Shown: positions 24,997-34,443, counted from the stretch's first letter. The stretch: 64,000 bases of DNA from Bacillus sp. (in: firmicutes) (GCA_012842745.1 DUSF01000049.1:124001-188000), one strand, 5' to 3'. Program-made: numbers and translations. Notes: a model not told the origin generated them from the sequence alone.

Positions 24997-27900
24997 ATTT
25001 TAAAGTCCATTCCTTTCTCCGTAAAGACTGGTCTCATTTGCATTTGTTGTTCTTCTTTGTTTGTTTTTTCTTGCTGACCGCTTGCTTGTTGGCTATTAAT
25101 CGGTGTCATTCTCGTAAAATTAATGTTGCCCACGTTGTAGCCGATTTCTTGCAATTTTTCCTTTGTAAAGGCCGCAATTGGCTCCATTTTTTGTTTAAAG
25201 CCTGTTTTGTCATTTTTTATTGTAATTGATAGACTACGCTCTGTTGATGAAAGCATGATGCCAACATCGCCAAGTTTTTTTGTTTCAATTAAAAAATATA
25301 GGTTGCAGTTTTCCCAATCCACTTGTTGTCCTTCCTTTTTGGAATTGACGAACACTTGTAGATTTTGTGGTTTTTCTCCTAATAATAGTGGCAAGTTGAA
25401 AAACATGCTCTGTAATGTGTTGCCTGAATCTGATTTGCTTAAAAGCTGTTGCCCAGTCAAGTTGTTAAGGGCTTGTTCTGCCTGTTGGGCGATTTTTGTT
25501 GATGCTTCATCCCCACCAGTTTGAGCAAGCTTCATTAAAACTGCTTTTAAGTTTTGCTGTTGTTCGTGGTTTTGTTGTTGCTCTTGGGCCCCATGACCAT
25601 GATTGAATTGCGAATTTCCGCCTTTTTGAAACACTAAAGATTTCGCGAGATCACTATCATGATTCAAGCCAAGTGAGCGCACTGTTTCATACATTTGACG
25701 GGCAGATGGTTCTTGTCTTACATATGAACGTGCTGTTTCGTCAAATTGGTTTAACATCTGTCGCTGCGCTGATTTTGGTTCTACATTCATGCTTTCCTTT
25801 GAAACATAATGCATTACTTTTTGATCGGATGGCTTGAAATTAATTTTGTCCATTAGTGCTTTGATGTCATGAACAATTTTTGCTGCTTCAGCATGATTCC
25901 CTTTTGCTAACAGCTTTTTAGCATCTGCTAGCTGAGAGCTAGCTTGCATTAGTTGCTTTTCAGTTTTCATATCCGTAAACAGCATCATATCGCTTTTTAA
26001 AATAGCATTATCAAGCTTATTAATCGTTGTTTCTAGTATTTGCTTTGCCTGTGGATAGGCATTTTTCTTATACATATTTGCTAGTCGTTCAATTGTATCT
26101 AAGTTTCTAGTAATCTCCCGTTTTAGCTCACGGAAGTCATGGGTAGCTTGGGCAAGCTTTTGGGTAACTTTTGTCACTAGAAGGTTTTTCGACTCTAGCG
26201 GTAATGTTTGAAATTGCACATTTTGCTCAAATTGTTTGATTAATGCATCTTGATTTGCCCTTTGTTGGTCTGCTGCTTGTAAAGGCTCAGATTCGGTTCT
26301 CGCTAGTTCTTGTTCGACTTCAGTTAGTGCGTTTGTGATTTGCTGGCGTGCACCTAGTTCACGGCCTTTTTCTAACAGTTGTGACGAACGGTCGATTGCG
26401 TTTTCGACTTTTTCAACCATTTTTAAATCTAGGTTAGGATTGCTTAATATTTCCTGTCTGATTTGGTTTAGTGCTCTTTCAAGGCTTGGCTCTTTTTGAA
26501 TTTGTTTTAGTGCTTCTTTGATGAGTTCACTTGGGCCTGTCTTGTTTGTTGCTGTTGGTGACTCTTGTTCTATCATATCCGCAAGGATTTTGCTAAGCTG
26601 GTCGTTATTTGTTTGTGCTGATTGTGTTGCTTTTGTCTGACTTTGTTGGTCAGACTGAGTTTTAGATAACGATTCGACTTGCTTCGAATTTTGGGCCTCA
26701 GTTTCGATTTGGTTTTGTTCGCTTACGCCTTTGTTTTCCATCTGGTTCTGAGTTTGACTTTGATTTTGGGCAAGATTTGGCGCACGTACCTCAGTCTGTT
26801 TTATTACATCTTCAACCTGCTCTAAAATTTTGGCAATTCGCTCGCGACCAGCCTGGTCTAGTTGACTAGCTTGGTTTGCGATTTGTTCAATGGGGCGAAT
26901 CGCTTCCATATCGATATTTTTGTTATTTGCTATTAGATTACGAACTACCTCAACAGCGCGTTGGATGTTTGCTTCTCGTTGGACTGCTTCTTTTATTTGT
27001 TTAATAACTTCGCTTGCTGGTTGATTAGTAGCCTCACTTGCTGGTAGTTGCATCTGCTGACCTTGTTCAACTTTTGACTGTTGTACTTGTTGGCCATGCT
27101 CGGCTTTTGGTATTTGCTGCTGTGCTTCAATCTGCCTTAAATCTCTTTCGGCTTGATCTATTGCCCGAATTAAATGGTCTCGACTCATGCCTTCTCTACC
27201 GATTTGCTGTAATTGGCGTGCCTCGGTTACCGCTTTTTCTACTCTCTCCGCTACCTCTCGATTTACTTTTGGATTGTTGACTACTTGTTCACGGACTTTG
27301 TCAATCACTTTTTGTAAATCAGCTTCTCGTTGGATTTCTTCTTTTACCTGTTTCACCGTTTCGCTCGCTGATTGGTCAGTTGTGCGAACAGCTTGTTGCG
27401 TTTGATTTAGTTGTTCCGCTTTACTTTGTTGTTCTGTTGGTCGGCGGTCTTGTTGTGGTTGCATTTGTTGCTCCACTTTTGGTTGTTGTAGCTGTTGACC
27501 TTGTTCAGCTTTTGGCTGTTGTTGTGTTGCTTGACCTTGCTCGTTTTTTGTTATTTGCTGTTGCCGTGCCTCGACTTGCTTTAGTTCTTGTTCTGCTTGC
27601 TCCAATGCTTGCGTTAAACGCTCACGACCCATTGGTTCTCGGCCATCTTGTTGCAACTGACGGGCTTCCGTTAATGCTTTATCGATTTTCTCCGCTACCT
27701 CTTGATTTACTTTCGGGTTGTTGACCACTTGGTCACGGACTTTGTCAATCACTTTTTGTAAATCAGCTTCTCGTTGAATTTCTTCTTTTACTTGTTTCAC
27801 CGTTTCGCTCGCTGATTGGTCAGTTGTGCGAACAGCTTGTTGCGTTTGATTTGGTTGTTCCGCTTTACTTTGTTGTTCTGTTGGTCGGCGGTCCGGTTGT

Positions 27901-30854
27901 GGTTGCGGTTGTTGCTCCACTTGTGGTTGTTGCAGCTGTTGGCCTTGTTCAGCTTTTGGCTGTTGTTGTGTTGCTTGACCTTGCTCATTTTTTGTTATTT
28001 GCTGTTGCCGTGCCTCGACTTGCTTTAATTCTTGCTCTGCTTGCTCCAATGCTTGCGTTAAACGCTCACGACCCATTGGTTCTCGGCCAACTTGTTGCAA
28101 CTGACGGGCTTCCGTTAATGCTTTATCGATTTTCTCCGCTATCTCTTGATTTACTTTCGGATTGTTAACCACTTGGTCACGGACTTTGTCAATCACTTTT
28201 TGTAAATTCGCTTCTCGTTGGATTTCTTCTTTTACTTGTTTCACCGTTTCGCTCGCTGGCTGCTCCGTTGCTTGGCGACCTTGCTGTTGTTGCGATTGCG
28301 GTTGCTGATTTAATTTTAGGTCTTTTACTTGTGTATCCTGCTGCTGTTGATTTTGCTCTGCTTTTGGCTGCGATGCTTGTTGTTGGCGTACCTCAATTTG
28401 CTTTAATTCTTGCTCTGCTTGCTCCAATGCTTGCGTTAAACGCTCGCGGCCCATTGTTTCTCGGCCAACTTGTTGCAACTGACGGGCTTCCGTTAATGCT
28501 TTATCGATTTTCTCCGCTACCTCTTGATTTACTTTCGGGTTGTTGACCACTTGTTCACGGACTTTGTCAATCACTTTTTGTAAATTCACTTCTCGTTGGA
28601 TTTCTTCTTTTACTTGTTTCGCCGTTTCGCTCGCCGGCTGCCCCGTTGTTTGGCGACCTTGCTGTTGTTGCGATTGCGGTTGCTGATTTAATTTTAGGTC
28701 TTTTACTTGTGTATCCTGCTGCTGTTGATTTTGCTCGGCTTTTGGCTGTGATGCTTGTTGTTGGCGTACCTCAATTTGCTTTAATTCTTGCTCTGCTTGC
28801 TTCAATGCTTGCGTTAAACGCTCGCGGCCCATTGTTTCTCGGCCAACTTGTTGCAACTGACGGGCTTCCGTTAATGCTTTATCAATTTTCTCCGCTACCT
28901 CTTGATTTACTTTCGGGTTGTTGACCACTTGTTCACGAACTTTTTCAATTGCACGATCCAAATTGGCTTCACGTTGAACTTCTTCTTTTATTTGTTTTAC
29001 TGTTTCACTTGCTGGTTGGTCGGTTATGCGACTCGCTTGTTGCTGCTGATTTTGTTGCTCCACTTTACCTGGTTGTTGTTCTACTGGTCGGCGTTCCGGC
29101 TGTGATTGTGTTTGTTGCTCTACTTTTAGCTGTTGTTGTCCTTGTTCAGCTTTTGACTGTTGACTTTGCTCAACCTTTGGTTGTTGTTGTTGACGAGCCT
29201 CGACTTGCTTTAGGTCCTGTTCTGCTTGGTCTAATGCCCGTGCTAAATAATCACGGCCCATACTGTCTTGGCCAATTCGGTGGAGCTGGCGTACAACATT
29301 AACTGCTTTTTCAATCTCCTCTGCTACCGCACGGTCTACTTTTGGATTATTGACAACTTGGACGCGAACTTTTTCGATTGCACGCTCCAAATTGGCTTCA
29401 CGTTGAACTTCCTCTTTTATTTGTTTTACTGTTTCACTTGCTGGTTGGTCGGTTATGCGACTCGCTTGTTGCTGCTGTTGATCTTTCCCTTTTGTTTCAA
29501 TAGTAGCTAGTTCACTTTCAACAGTATTTAAAGCATTTACTAACGTTTCTTTTCCCACTGTAATGCGTCCTTGCTGTTGCAAGCGACCTGCTTCTTCTAC
29601 TGCTTGTTTCACTTTTTCAATGACCTCAGCCGGAATTTTTGGATTATCAATGATTTGGCTTTTAACCATTTCTAGCGCACGTTGTAAATTCGGTGTTTTA
29701 CTTACTTCCTCTTTTATAATTTGGACAATTTCTCTTGGTGTTGCTTCACGTAAAGAAGCTCCATCTACACCTCTATTTTGATTTGCGGTTACCTTCGTAT
29801 TTTCTTGGCTTTGCTGTTCTTTTTTTACCAATTGCTCTTCCGCATTTTTTAAAGCTTGAATAAGCCGATCTTTTCCAATCGCTTGTAGCTTCTCTGCTTC
29901 GGAAGCTGCTTTTTCGACTTTTTGAGCTAATTCTCGGTCGATTGAAGGATTTTTAACGATTTCAGCGCGAACCTTTTCGACAGCTTCTTTTAAATCCGAG
30001 GCTTTTTCAACAAATTCCCGATTTTTTTGCAAAAGCTCAGTGAGCTGCTTCGTAGCTGGTGCCGTTTCTGTACTTTGCTTTTCAGCTTTAATTGTTTCAG
30101 TAGTTGTTGATGTTACAGATTTCCCATCCGTCCTTGACGTCCGCGGCATACTGTCGGCAACTTCTTGTTTGCTCGTTGTCTGCTCATTTGCCAAATTACG
30201 TTGAGCTGGGCGCGTCTCTACCTCTTTTTGCTCATTTTTTACAATGTCAAATTCAGGGTCAATTTCTTTCGCTAAGCCTGTTAAAACCTCGTTCAATGGC
30301 TTGCCATGAAGCGCTTCATGAATCGGACGCAAATGTGATTGGGTTACCTCTAATCCTTTATTCACTAAAGCTTTTACCGTATCCATTTTGGCGGCAGGGC
30401 TTCCCTCTGCTTTTTCAAAAAAATTACGTAGCTCTTGGACAATTTCTTTCGTTACAGGTGTACCTTTATCCAATAAAATTTGTACGCTTTGTTTTAGTTC
30501 AGGTATATCCTTTGCAGTAATTCCAACGCTTTGAAGCGCTTTGGCATCATTGGCAAGTGCCTGTGGCTGTGGTGCCTGCGCTTGTGCCGTAGTTGGCTTC
30601 TGGGCATCAGTTGCAATCGTTTTTACAAGGACAGACTGGTCCTTTTGACCGTTTACTTGCACGGTCACTCTATCCTCTTTTGGCACCTGCCCTTCAAATG
30701 TTGCTTTTATCTCTTTGCCGCGAATTTGAATAATCGCTTCGGTATCTGATACTCGTTCTTTGATTTGTGCGTTATAGGATTCCCCTTGTTTTAACTCAAG
30801 CGGGCGTTCTGTTGTTGATAACTGATTTGTAGAAAACTGATTATAAATCTGCAT
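24993..30854 (-). CDS. Giant repeat-containing FliK-like (YlqG-like) protein
   Basis: A 1953-residue, Gln-rich protein with no signal peptide. An N-terminal beta-like domain (about 1-90) is followed by roughly ten helical modules of about 80 residues (pattern: KEEIQREANLQKVIDKVR..., NNPKVNQEVAEKIDKALTEA, RQLQQVGRE-MGRERLTQAL). Six of these, in the middle, are nearly identical. Modules are joined by Gln/Lys/Pro linkers. The last ~120 residues ('LGDVGIMLSSTERSLSITIK', 'KEKLQEIGYNVGNINF') match the FliK Flg_hook domain that engages FlhB. FliK works as a hook-length ruler, normally a few hundred residues. A SigmaD-type promoter lies upstream and a FlhB-C-like gene follows. I infer a variant ruler or substrate-switch protein; length and repeats are highly unusual. 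Confidence 0.85.
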   Translation of the reverse strand: MQIYNQFSTNQLSTTERPLELKQGESYNAQIKERVSDTEAIIQIRGKEIKATFEGQVPKEDRVTVQVNGQKDQSVLVKTIATDAQKPTTAQAQAPQPQALANDAKALQSVGITAKDIPELKQSVQILLDKGTPVTKEIVQELRNFFEKAEGSPAAKMDTVKALVNKGLEVTQSHLRPIHEALHGKPLNEVLTGLAKEIDPEFDIVKNEQKEVETRPAQRNLANEQTTSKQEVADSMPRTSRTDGKSVTSTTTETIKAEKQSTETAPATKQLTELLQKNREFVEKASDLKEAVEKVRAEIVKNPSIDRELAQKVEKAASEAEKLQAIGKDRLIQALKNAEEQLVKKEQQSQENTKVTANQNRGVDGASLREATPREIVQIIKEEVSKTPNLQRALEMVKSQIIDNPKIPAEVIEKVKQAVEEAGRLQQQGRITVGKETLVNALNTVESELATIETKGKDQQQQQASRITDQPASETVKQIKEEVQREANLERAIEKVRVQVVNNPKVDRAVAEEIEKAVNVVRQLHRIGQDSMGRDYLARALDQAEQDLKQVEARQQQQPKVEQSQQSKAEQGQQQLKVEQQTQSQPERRPVEQQPGKVEQQNQQQQASRITDQPASETVKQIKEEVQREANLDRAIEKVREQVVNNPKVNQEVAEKIDKALTEARQLQQVGRETMGRERLTQALKQAEQELKQIEVRQQQASQPKAEQNQQQQDTQVKDLKLNQQPQSQQQQGRQTTGQPASETAKQVKEEIQREVNLQKVIDKVREQVVNNPKVNQEVAEKIDKALTEARQLQQVGRETMGRERLTQALEQAEQELKQIEVRQQQASQPKAEQNQQQQDTQVKDLKLNQQPQSQQQQGRQATEQPASETVKQVKEEIQREANLQKVIDKVRDQVVNNPKVNQEIAEKIDKALTEARQLQQVGREPMGRERLTQALEQAEQELKQVEARQQQITKNEQGQATQQQPKAEQGQQLQQPQVEQQPQPQPDRRPTEQQSKAEQPNQTQQAVRTTDQSASETVKQVKEEIQREADLQKVIDKVRDQVVNNPKVNQEVAEKIDKALTEARQLQQDGREPMGRERLTQALEQAEQELKQVEARQQQITKNEQGQATQQQPKAEQGQQLQQPKVEQQMQPQQDRRPTEQQSKAEQLNQTQQAVRTTDQSASETVKQVKEEIQREADLQKVIDKVREQVVNNPKVNREVAERVEKAVTEARQLQQIGREGMSRDHLIRAIDQAERDLRQIEAQQQIPKAEHGQQVQQSKVEQGQQMQLPASEATNQPASEVIKQIKEAVQREANIQRAVEVVRNLIANNKNIDMEAIRPIEQIANQASQLDQAGRERIAKILEQVEDVIKQTEVRAPNLAQNQSQTQNQMENKGVSEQNQIETEAQNSKQVESLSKTQSDQQSQTKATQSAQTNNDQLSKILADMIEQESPTATNKTGPSELIKEALKQIQKEPSLERALNQIRQEILSNPNLDLKMVEKVENAIDRSSQLLEKGRELGARQQITNALTEVEQELARTESEPLQAADQQRANQDALIKQFEQNVQFQTLPLESKNLLVTKVTQKLAQATHDFRELKREITRNLDTIERLANMYKKNAYPQAKQILETTINKLDNAILKSDMMLFTDMKTEKQLMQASSQLADAKKLLAKGNHAEAAKIVHDIKALMDKINFKPSDQKVMHYVSKESMNVEPKSAQRQMLNQFDETARSYVRQEPSARQMYETVRSLGLNHDSDLAKSLVFQKGGNSQFNHGHGAQEQQQNHEQQQNLKAVLMKLAQTGGDEASTKIAQQAEQALNNLTGQQLLSKSDSGNTLQSMFFNLPLLLGEKPQNLQVFVNSKKEGQQVDWENCNLYFLIETKKLGDVGIMLSSTERSLSITIKNDKTGFKQKMEPIAAFTKEKLQEIGYNVGNINFTRMTPINSQQASGQQEKTNKEEQQMQMRPVFTEKGMDFKI
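27363..29436 (-). repeat. In-frame tandem DNA repeats within the giant FliK-like gene
   Basis: The phase point that encodes 'ASET' recurs at 27363, 27807, 28251, 28629, 29007 and 29436. That gives unit lengths of 444, 444, 378, 378 and 429 bases, all multiples of three (148, 148, 126, 126 and 143 codons). The two 378-base units are almost identical to each other, including their linkers, and so are the two 444-base units. This pattern indicates recent segmental duplication and would allow length change by recombination. Confidence 0.9.
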
Positions 30855-30900
30855 ATTTCTCCACTCCCGTACGATATGCTTGTAGTTTATATATCGGATG

Positions 30901-30927
30901 AAATCGGCTGTTATTAATGGAGATTTA
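30901..30927 (-). promoter_or_regulatory. SigmaD-type promoter of the giant FliK-like gene
   Basis: Minus strand TAAA, 15-base spacer, GCCGATTT, 47 bases before the ATG at 30854. A second, poorer CCGATAT-like box lies just downstream. Confidence 0.7.
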
Positions 30928-30974
30928 TTACCAAATAGCAGTTTCCGTAGAATTGCGTGGAATTATCAGTAGGT

Positions 30975-31964
30975 TCAGTCTAAATCTATTGATGGCAGAT
31001 AATATTTTCGTCCCTTTTTATCACCAGTATATTTGAGATTCATCGAATGAAGAAGATGGTAGGTTATTGCATCTGAGGGTAACTGTAAAAAGTCCTTGAT
31101 TTGACAATTGCTAGTTAATGACCCGTATAAAAGAACATAGTCTTCTATCGTTTTAAGGTGAGATGATTTGGAGGTAAAAGAACAGTTGTGGCAATTCCAT
31201 TTACCACGATGATATTTCATAGGAAGCGCAAGGCAATTTTCACAATAGACACCTGCCACAATATCTGAATAATCAATATTATATAGAGGAAATAAATTAG
31301 GCTTCTCAGGGGTATGCTGTTTTATTAATTGATTGGAAATTTTGTTCATTTCCTTTATCGTTATTAATTCTTTACTATACTTTTCCTTAAAATAGAAAAC
31401 TTTTTCGAGAAGTTTAGTACTTCGAACAATGCTATGCAAGTAATCTTTTTTGCTACTAATTATCTTTAAAATTGTACTTTGATTCGTTAGAACGACAATT
31501 GATTCAACTGGCATAATCGGCAGTTTTTTCTGTTTTAACCACTCTGTGAATTGAAATTGTTGGTGCTTAACTTGGAGGACGGGATCTTGAATTGCTTTTT
31601 CTATTCCTGTTGTAGAGTTTGTCCAAATAACTTGGTCAAAAGCGGGATCTAGTGTAAGGGTACCTGAAATATTTTTTACTTCAATAATTAGATAAAACGA
31701 GGTTGCAATGAGTAAAACATCAATCTGAAAGTAGCTTCCTTCTACATTTGCGAGCCTAAGATTATGAAGAATATAGTAATCTTGATTTGGTAAAAACTTA
31801 AAAAAATAGTCCAGTGATTGTTCACCTTTGAAGCCTGCTAACCGTTTGGCTAGATCCTCTTGAATCATTTGCCGTTTTATGTGGCTAGCTGGTAACCTGC
31901 AATGAATAACTTGAAGATTTTTAATTCTGTGGGTCATTTTAATTTCTTTTTTTATCAAACTCAT
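30975..31964 (-). CDS. NERD domain protein with zinc ribbon
   Basis: A 329-residue protein. The NERD (nuclease-related) domain is at about 40-160, with 'GEQSLDYFFKFL', 'FQIDVLLIATSFYLIIEVKN' and 'QVKHQQFQFTEWL': the Asp, Glu and Lys of the restriction-endonuclease-like core are present. A C-terminal zinc ribbon with CENC...CHNC (about 245-265) and a helical tail follow. Such proteins are presumed nucleases or DNA-processing factors of unknown role. The ATG at 31964 is only two bases after AGGAGG; the TTG two codons later has better spacing. It lies between the giant FliK-like gene and degU. Confidence 0.8.
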   Translation of the reverse strand: MSLIKKEIKMTHRIKNLQVIHCRLPASHIKRQMIQEDLAKRLAGFKGEQSLDYFFKFLPNQDYYILHNLRLANVEGSYFQIDVLLIATSFYLIIEVKNISGTLTLDPAFDQVIWTNSTTGIEKAIQDPVLQVKHQQFQFTEWLKQKKLPIMPVESIVVLTNQSTILKIISSKKDYLHSIVRSTKLLEKVFYFKEKYSKELITIKEMNKISNQLIKQHTPEKPNLFPLYNIDYSDIVAGVYCENCLALPMKYHRGKWNCHNCSFTSKSSHLKTIEDYVLLYGSLTSNCQIKDFLQLPSDAITYHLLHSMNLKYTGDKKGRKYYLPSIDLD

Positions 31965-32120
31965 GGCCTCCTTTTTGATTTTATACTAGTTTACTACTTT
32001 GCAATCCCGTTTTCCTGCCTCTTTTGTGAACTTTTACGTAAATATTAGTGTTCATCAAAGATTTCACAACTGTATCTTGCTCCAGGATATGGGTAAATCG
32101 AATGTGCAGCACATAGAATT

Positions 32121-32243
32121 TATGTCTTATCCACAAAAATTAGGTTGTATCCACAAAAAAACGGATTATATCCGCGGAAATCAGGTTATATCCACGGAAT
32201 TTGAGATATATCCACGAAACCGACGTTATATCCACGAAAACCT
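32121..32243. repeat. 20-bp-period TATATCCAC intergenic array
   Basis: Six units with core (TTA)TATCCAC or TATCCGC start (at TATCC) at 32128, 32148, 32169, 32189, 32209 and 32229, spacings of 20, 21, 20, 20 and 20. The bases after the core are mostly GGAA or GAAA/AAAA. It lies in the 357-base gap (31965-32321) between the NERD gene and degU, just beyond the degU terminator. The rest of the gap (31965-32120) shows no gene or convincing promoter. Confidence 0.85.
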
Positions 32244-32252
32244 CCGCTCTAA

Positions 32253-32290
32253 TTATAAAAGCTCTTCTCCTCACATCGGAAAAGAGCTTA
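32253..32290 (-). terminator. Terminator of degU
   Basis: Minus strand AAGCTCTTTTCC / GGAGAAGAGCTT (11 of 12 paired) followed by TTATAATT, about 30 bases after the degU stop. Confidence 0.75.
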
Positions 32291-32321
32291 ACTAACGTGG
32301 AAAAGCAGCGCAAGCTTACTC

Positions 32322-33014
32322 CTACCCCACCTGCACCCAACCTTTTTTTATTGCTACAACTACAGCTTGGGTGCGGTCGTTTACGTCCATTTTTTGTAAA
32401 ATATTGCTCACATGATTTTTGACTGTTTTTTCGCTGATATATAAAGCTTCCCCGATACTGCGGTTGCTCCTGCCATCGGCAAGCATTTGCAAAACTTCAC
32501 ATTCACGGCGTGTTAAAATATGTAACGGTTTACGGCATTCGGCAACCTTGTCTCTACCGATCGTTTGTCCTTCACCTCCCTCTACTAAACGGCGATACTC
32601 ATTCACTAAATTGTGGGTCACTTTTGGATGCAAGTAGGAGCCGCCATCTGCGACTACTTTTACAGCCTCGACGAGAGCGTCTGCATCCATTTCTTTCAAC
32701 AAATAACCTTGTGCACCTGTTTTAAGAGCATGCATTACATAACTTTCGTCGTCATGAATTGATAGGATTAATACTTTTACATCTGGAAATTTCTTTACTA
32801 ATCTTGCTGTTGCTTCAACACCGTTTATATGCGGCATATTAATATCCATGACTACAACATCTGGGTGGTGCTCTTCAACAAGCGTAACTGCCTCTTCACC
32901 GTCATCACCTTCTGCCACCACTTCAAAATCTTCTTCGAAGTCCAAAATCCGTTTTACACCTTCACGAAACAACTGGTGATCATCAATAATTACAATCGAA
33001 GTATTGCCATTCAC
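32322..33014 (-). CDS. degU: Response regulator DegU
   Basis: DegU is the response regulator that controls exoenzymes, competence, motility and biofilm genes. The 230-residue protein has a receiver domain with the phosphoacceptor Asp57 in 'VVVMDINMP', the acidic pair DD11-12 and Lys in 'YLLKEMDA', then a LuxR/NarL-type helix-turn-helix '[20 protein letters not shown]' and '[18 protein letters not shown]'. The start is GTG at 33014 with GGGGAGG before it. It follows degS by 173 bases, more than in B. subtilis, and that gap holds a large inverted repeat. Confidence 0.96.
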   Translation of the reverse strand: MNGNTSIVIIDDHQLFREGVKRILDFEEDFEVVAEGDDGEEAVTLVEEHHPDVVVMDINMPHINGVEATARLVKKFPDVKVLILSIHDDESYVMHALKTGAQGYLLKEMDADALVEAVKVVADGGSYLHPKVTHNLVNEYRRLVEGGEGQTIGRDKVAECRKPLHILTRRECEVLQMLADGRSNRSIGEALYISEKTVKNHVSNILQKMDVNDRTQAVVVAIKKGWVQVG

Positions 33015-33112
33015 GTAATATTCCTCCCCAAATTTTCAAAGCCGTAGATTCTAGTATATTCGTATATTTTTATTGTTAAGCTGCGCTAATCCATAACATC
33101 ACCAATAATTCA

Positions 33113-33173
33113 TATACCGGTATACGTGCTGTCAATTCATTCTATAATATAAATTATAAAGTTGCACGTATAC
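33113..33173. repeat. Inverted repeat between degS and degU
   Basis: GTATACGTGC (33120-33129) is repeated inverted as GCACGTATAC (33164-33173), 34 bases apart. It overlaps a perfect 12-bp palindrome TATACCGGTATA (33113-33124). The intervening AT-rich part also contains TTGACA on the minus strand. It may be an operator or an RNA hairpin ahead of degU. Confidence 0.6.
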
Positions 33174-33187
33174 ATCAAAAATGCAAT

Positions 33188-34339
33188 TTATCCCGCTTCC
33201 TCTTCGTTCAGTAGAGGAACATCAATTATAATCATCGTCCCTTTACCAACCGCTGACTCAAAAACAATCTCACCTTTTAGCAACTCGACACGCTCTTTCA
33301 TCCCCACTATACCAAATGAAAAATCCTTTTTAGCAGCAAGGTCGAAACCGATTCCATTGTCTCTAATAATTAATTTAGTAGCTGTTCTTCTCATTTCAAT
33401 TTTGACTTGAATGTCAGTTGCTTCAGAATGCTTTAGCGCATTTTGAACAGCTTCTTGGACAAGCCTGAATAAAGCAACCTCTAAACGTGGAGTTAAGCGC
33501 TTTTCTTCACCGATTGAGACAAATTTTATCAATTTATTATTATACTCTGCAGTTGTTGACAAATATTTTTTTAACGTTGGGATTAGCCCTAAGTCATCTA
33601 GTGCCATCGGCCTTAAATCGTAGATGATTTTACGAACTTCATATAATGCCGAGCGTACCATCATTCTTAAATCTTTAATTTCTTTAAGACCTTCTTCCAT
33701 ACCACGTTCACGTGAAATTCGTTCGATAAGTTCTGAACGCATCATCACATTGGCAAGCATTTGTGCCGGCCCATCATGAATTTCACGCGACAGCCGTTTT
33801 CGCTCTTCTTCCTGAGCTTCAATAATCCGTAGCCCAAATTTTTGTTTTTCCTTCGCGTCAATTAATAATTCATTCATTTGCTGAATGTCGCTGCTTAAAT
33901 AATTCAAGATAACTGAAATTTGACTAACTAGATTTTCAGCACGTTGAACAGTTTGCTCTATTTTTTTTAAACGAAGCTCAAGCTCATTACGGCGGTCAAT
34001 AAGCATCTTTTCGTTTTGACGATTAAAAGCAAGATTCATCTGTATGCTATGCGCTTTTTCATAAGCGGTACGAACTTCTTTTTCTGAATATTTTTGGAAA
34101 TTACTACTAACTTCAGCTAGGCGTTGTCTCGCCATTTTTACTTGTGCATGTAAGCGGTCACCTTTATTAATTGTATCGGTTACTTCCAGCTTCGTTTTCA
34201 ATAGTTCTTTTGTTAAAATCTCAAATTCCTGGCGCGATTGTTCGCTTATTTCAATAACTTCCTTTTTACTATTAGAAACTGTATGAATCATTGTTTCTAA
34301 AATACGATCTAATGCTTTTTCATCAAGTTTTACTAACAT
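33188..34339 (-). CDS. degS: Sensor histidine kinase DegS
   Basis: DegS is the cytoplasmic kinase/phosphatase for DegU. I place the start at ATG 34339 (MLVKLDEKALDRIL), after GGAGGAG, giving 383 residues, close to the B. subtilis protein. The N-terminal half is a long coiled-coil sensor domain. The HisKA_3 motif 'RKRLSREIHDGPAQMLANVM' contains the phosphorylated His. The ATPase domain shows 'IRDNGIGFD' and 'FGIVGMKERVELLKGEI'. There is no membrane segment, as expected for DegS. Confidence 0.96.
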   Translation of the reverse strand: MLVKLDEKALDRILETMIHTVSNSKKEVIEISEQSRQEFEILTKELLKTKLEVTDTINKGDRLHAQVKMARQRLAEVSSNFQKYSEKEVRTAYEKAHSIQMNLAFNRQNEKMLIDRRNELELRLKKIEQTVQRAENLVSQISVILNYLSSDIQQMNELLIDAKEKQKFGLRIIEAQEEERKRLSREIHDGPAQMLANVMMRSELIERISRERGMEEGLKEIKDLRMMVRSALYEVRKIIYDLRPMALDDLGLIPTLKKYLSTTAEYNNKLIKFVSIGEEKRLTPRLEVALFRLVQEAVQNALKHSEATDIQVKIEMRRTATKLIIRDNGIGFDLAAKKDFSFGIVGMKERVELLKGEIVFESAVGKGTMIIIDVPLLNEEEAG

Positions 34340-34443
34340 TTTTACTCCTCCGAAAAAAGCTATCCAAAATGAAAACTCTCTCACTATAAACTATTCGTAT
34401 GACCATTTAATTTTTTGTGGGTAAAAATAAAAAATAACAAAAT

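Noticed and set aside
27038-28924. Several long plus-strand frames (hydrophobic, Leu/Val-rich) across the Gln-rich repeat region.
   Set aside because: They are antisense shadows of CAA/CAG-rich codons in the giant FliK-like gene, repeat with the same 378/444-base period, and lack ribosome sites.
32121-32243. CRISPR array.
   Set aside because: The period is only 20-21 bases, conserved cores are 8-10 bases and spacers about 11 bases; no cas genes are present. The same applies to the TTGTCC arrays.
31999-32295. A 98-residue plus-strand frame over the TATATCCAC array.
   Set aside because: Mostly repeat translation, no ribosome site and no similarity to known families by eye.
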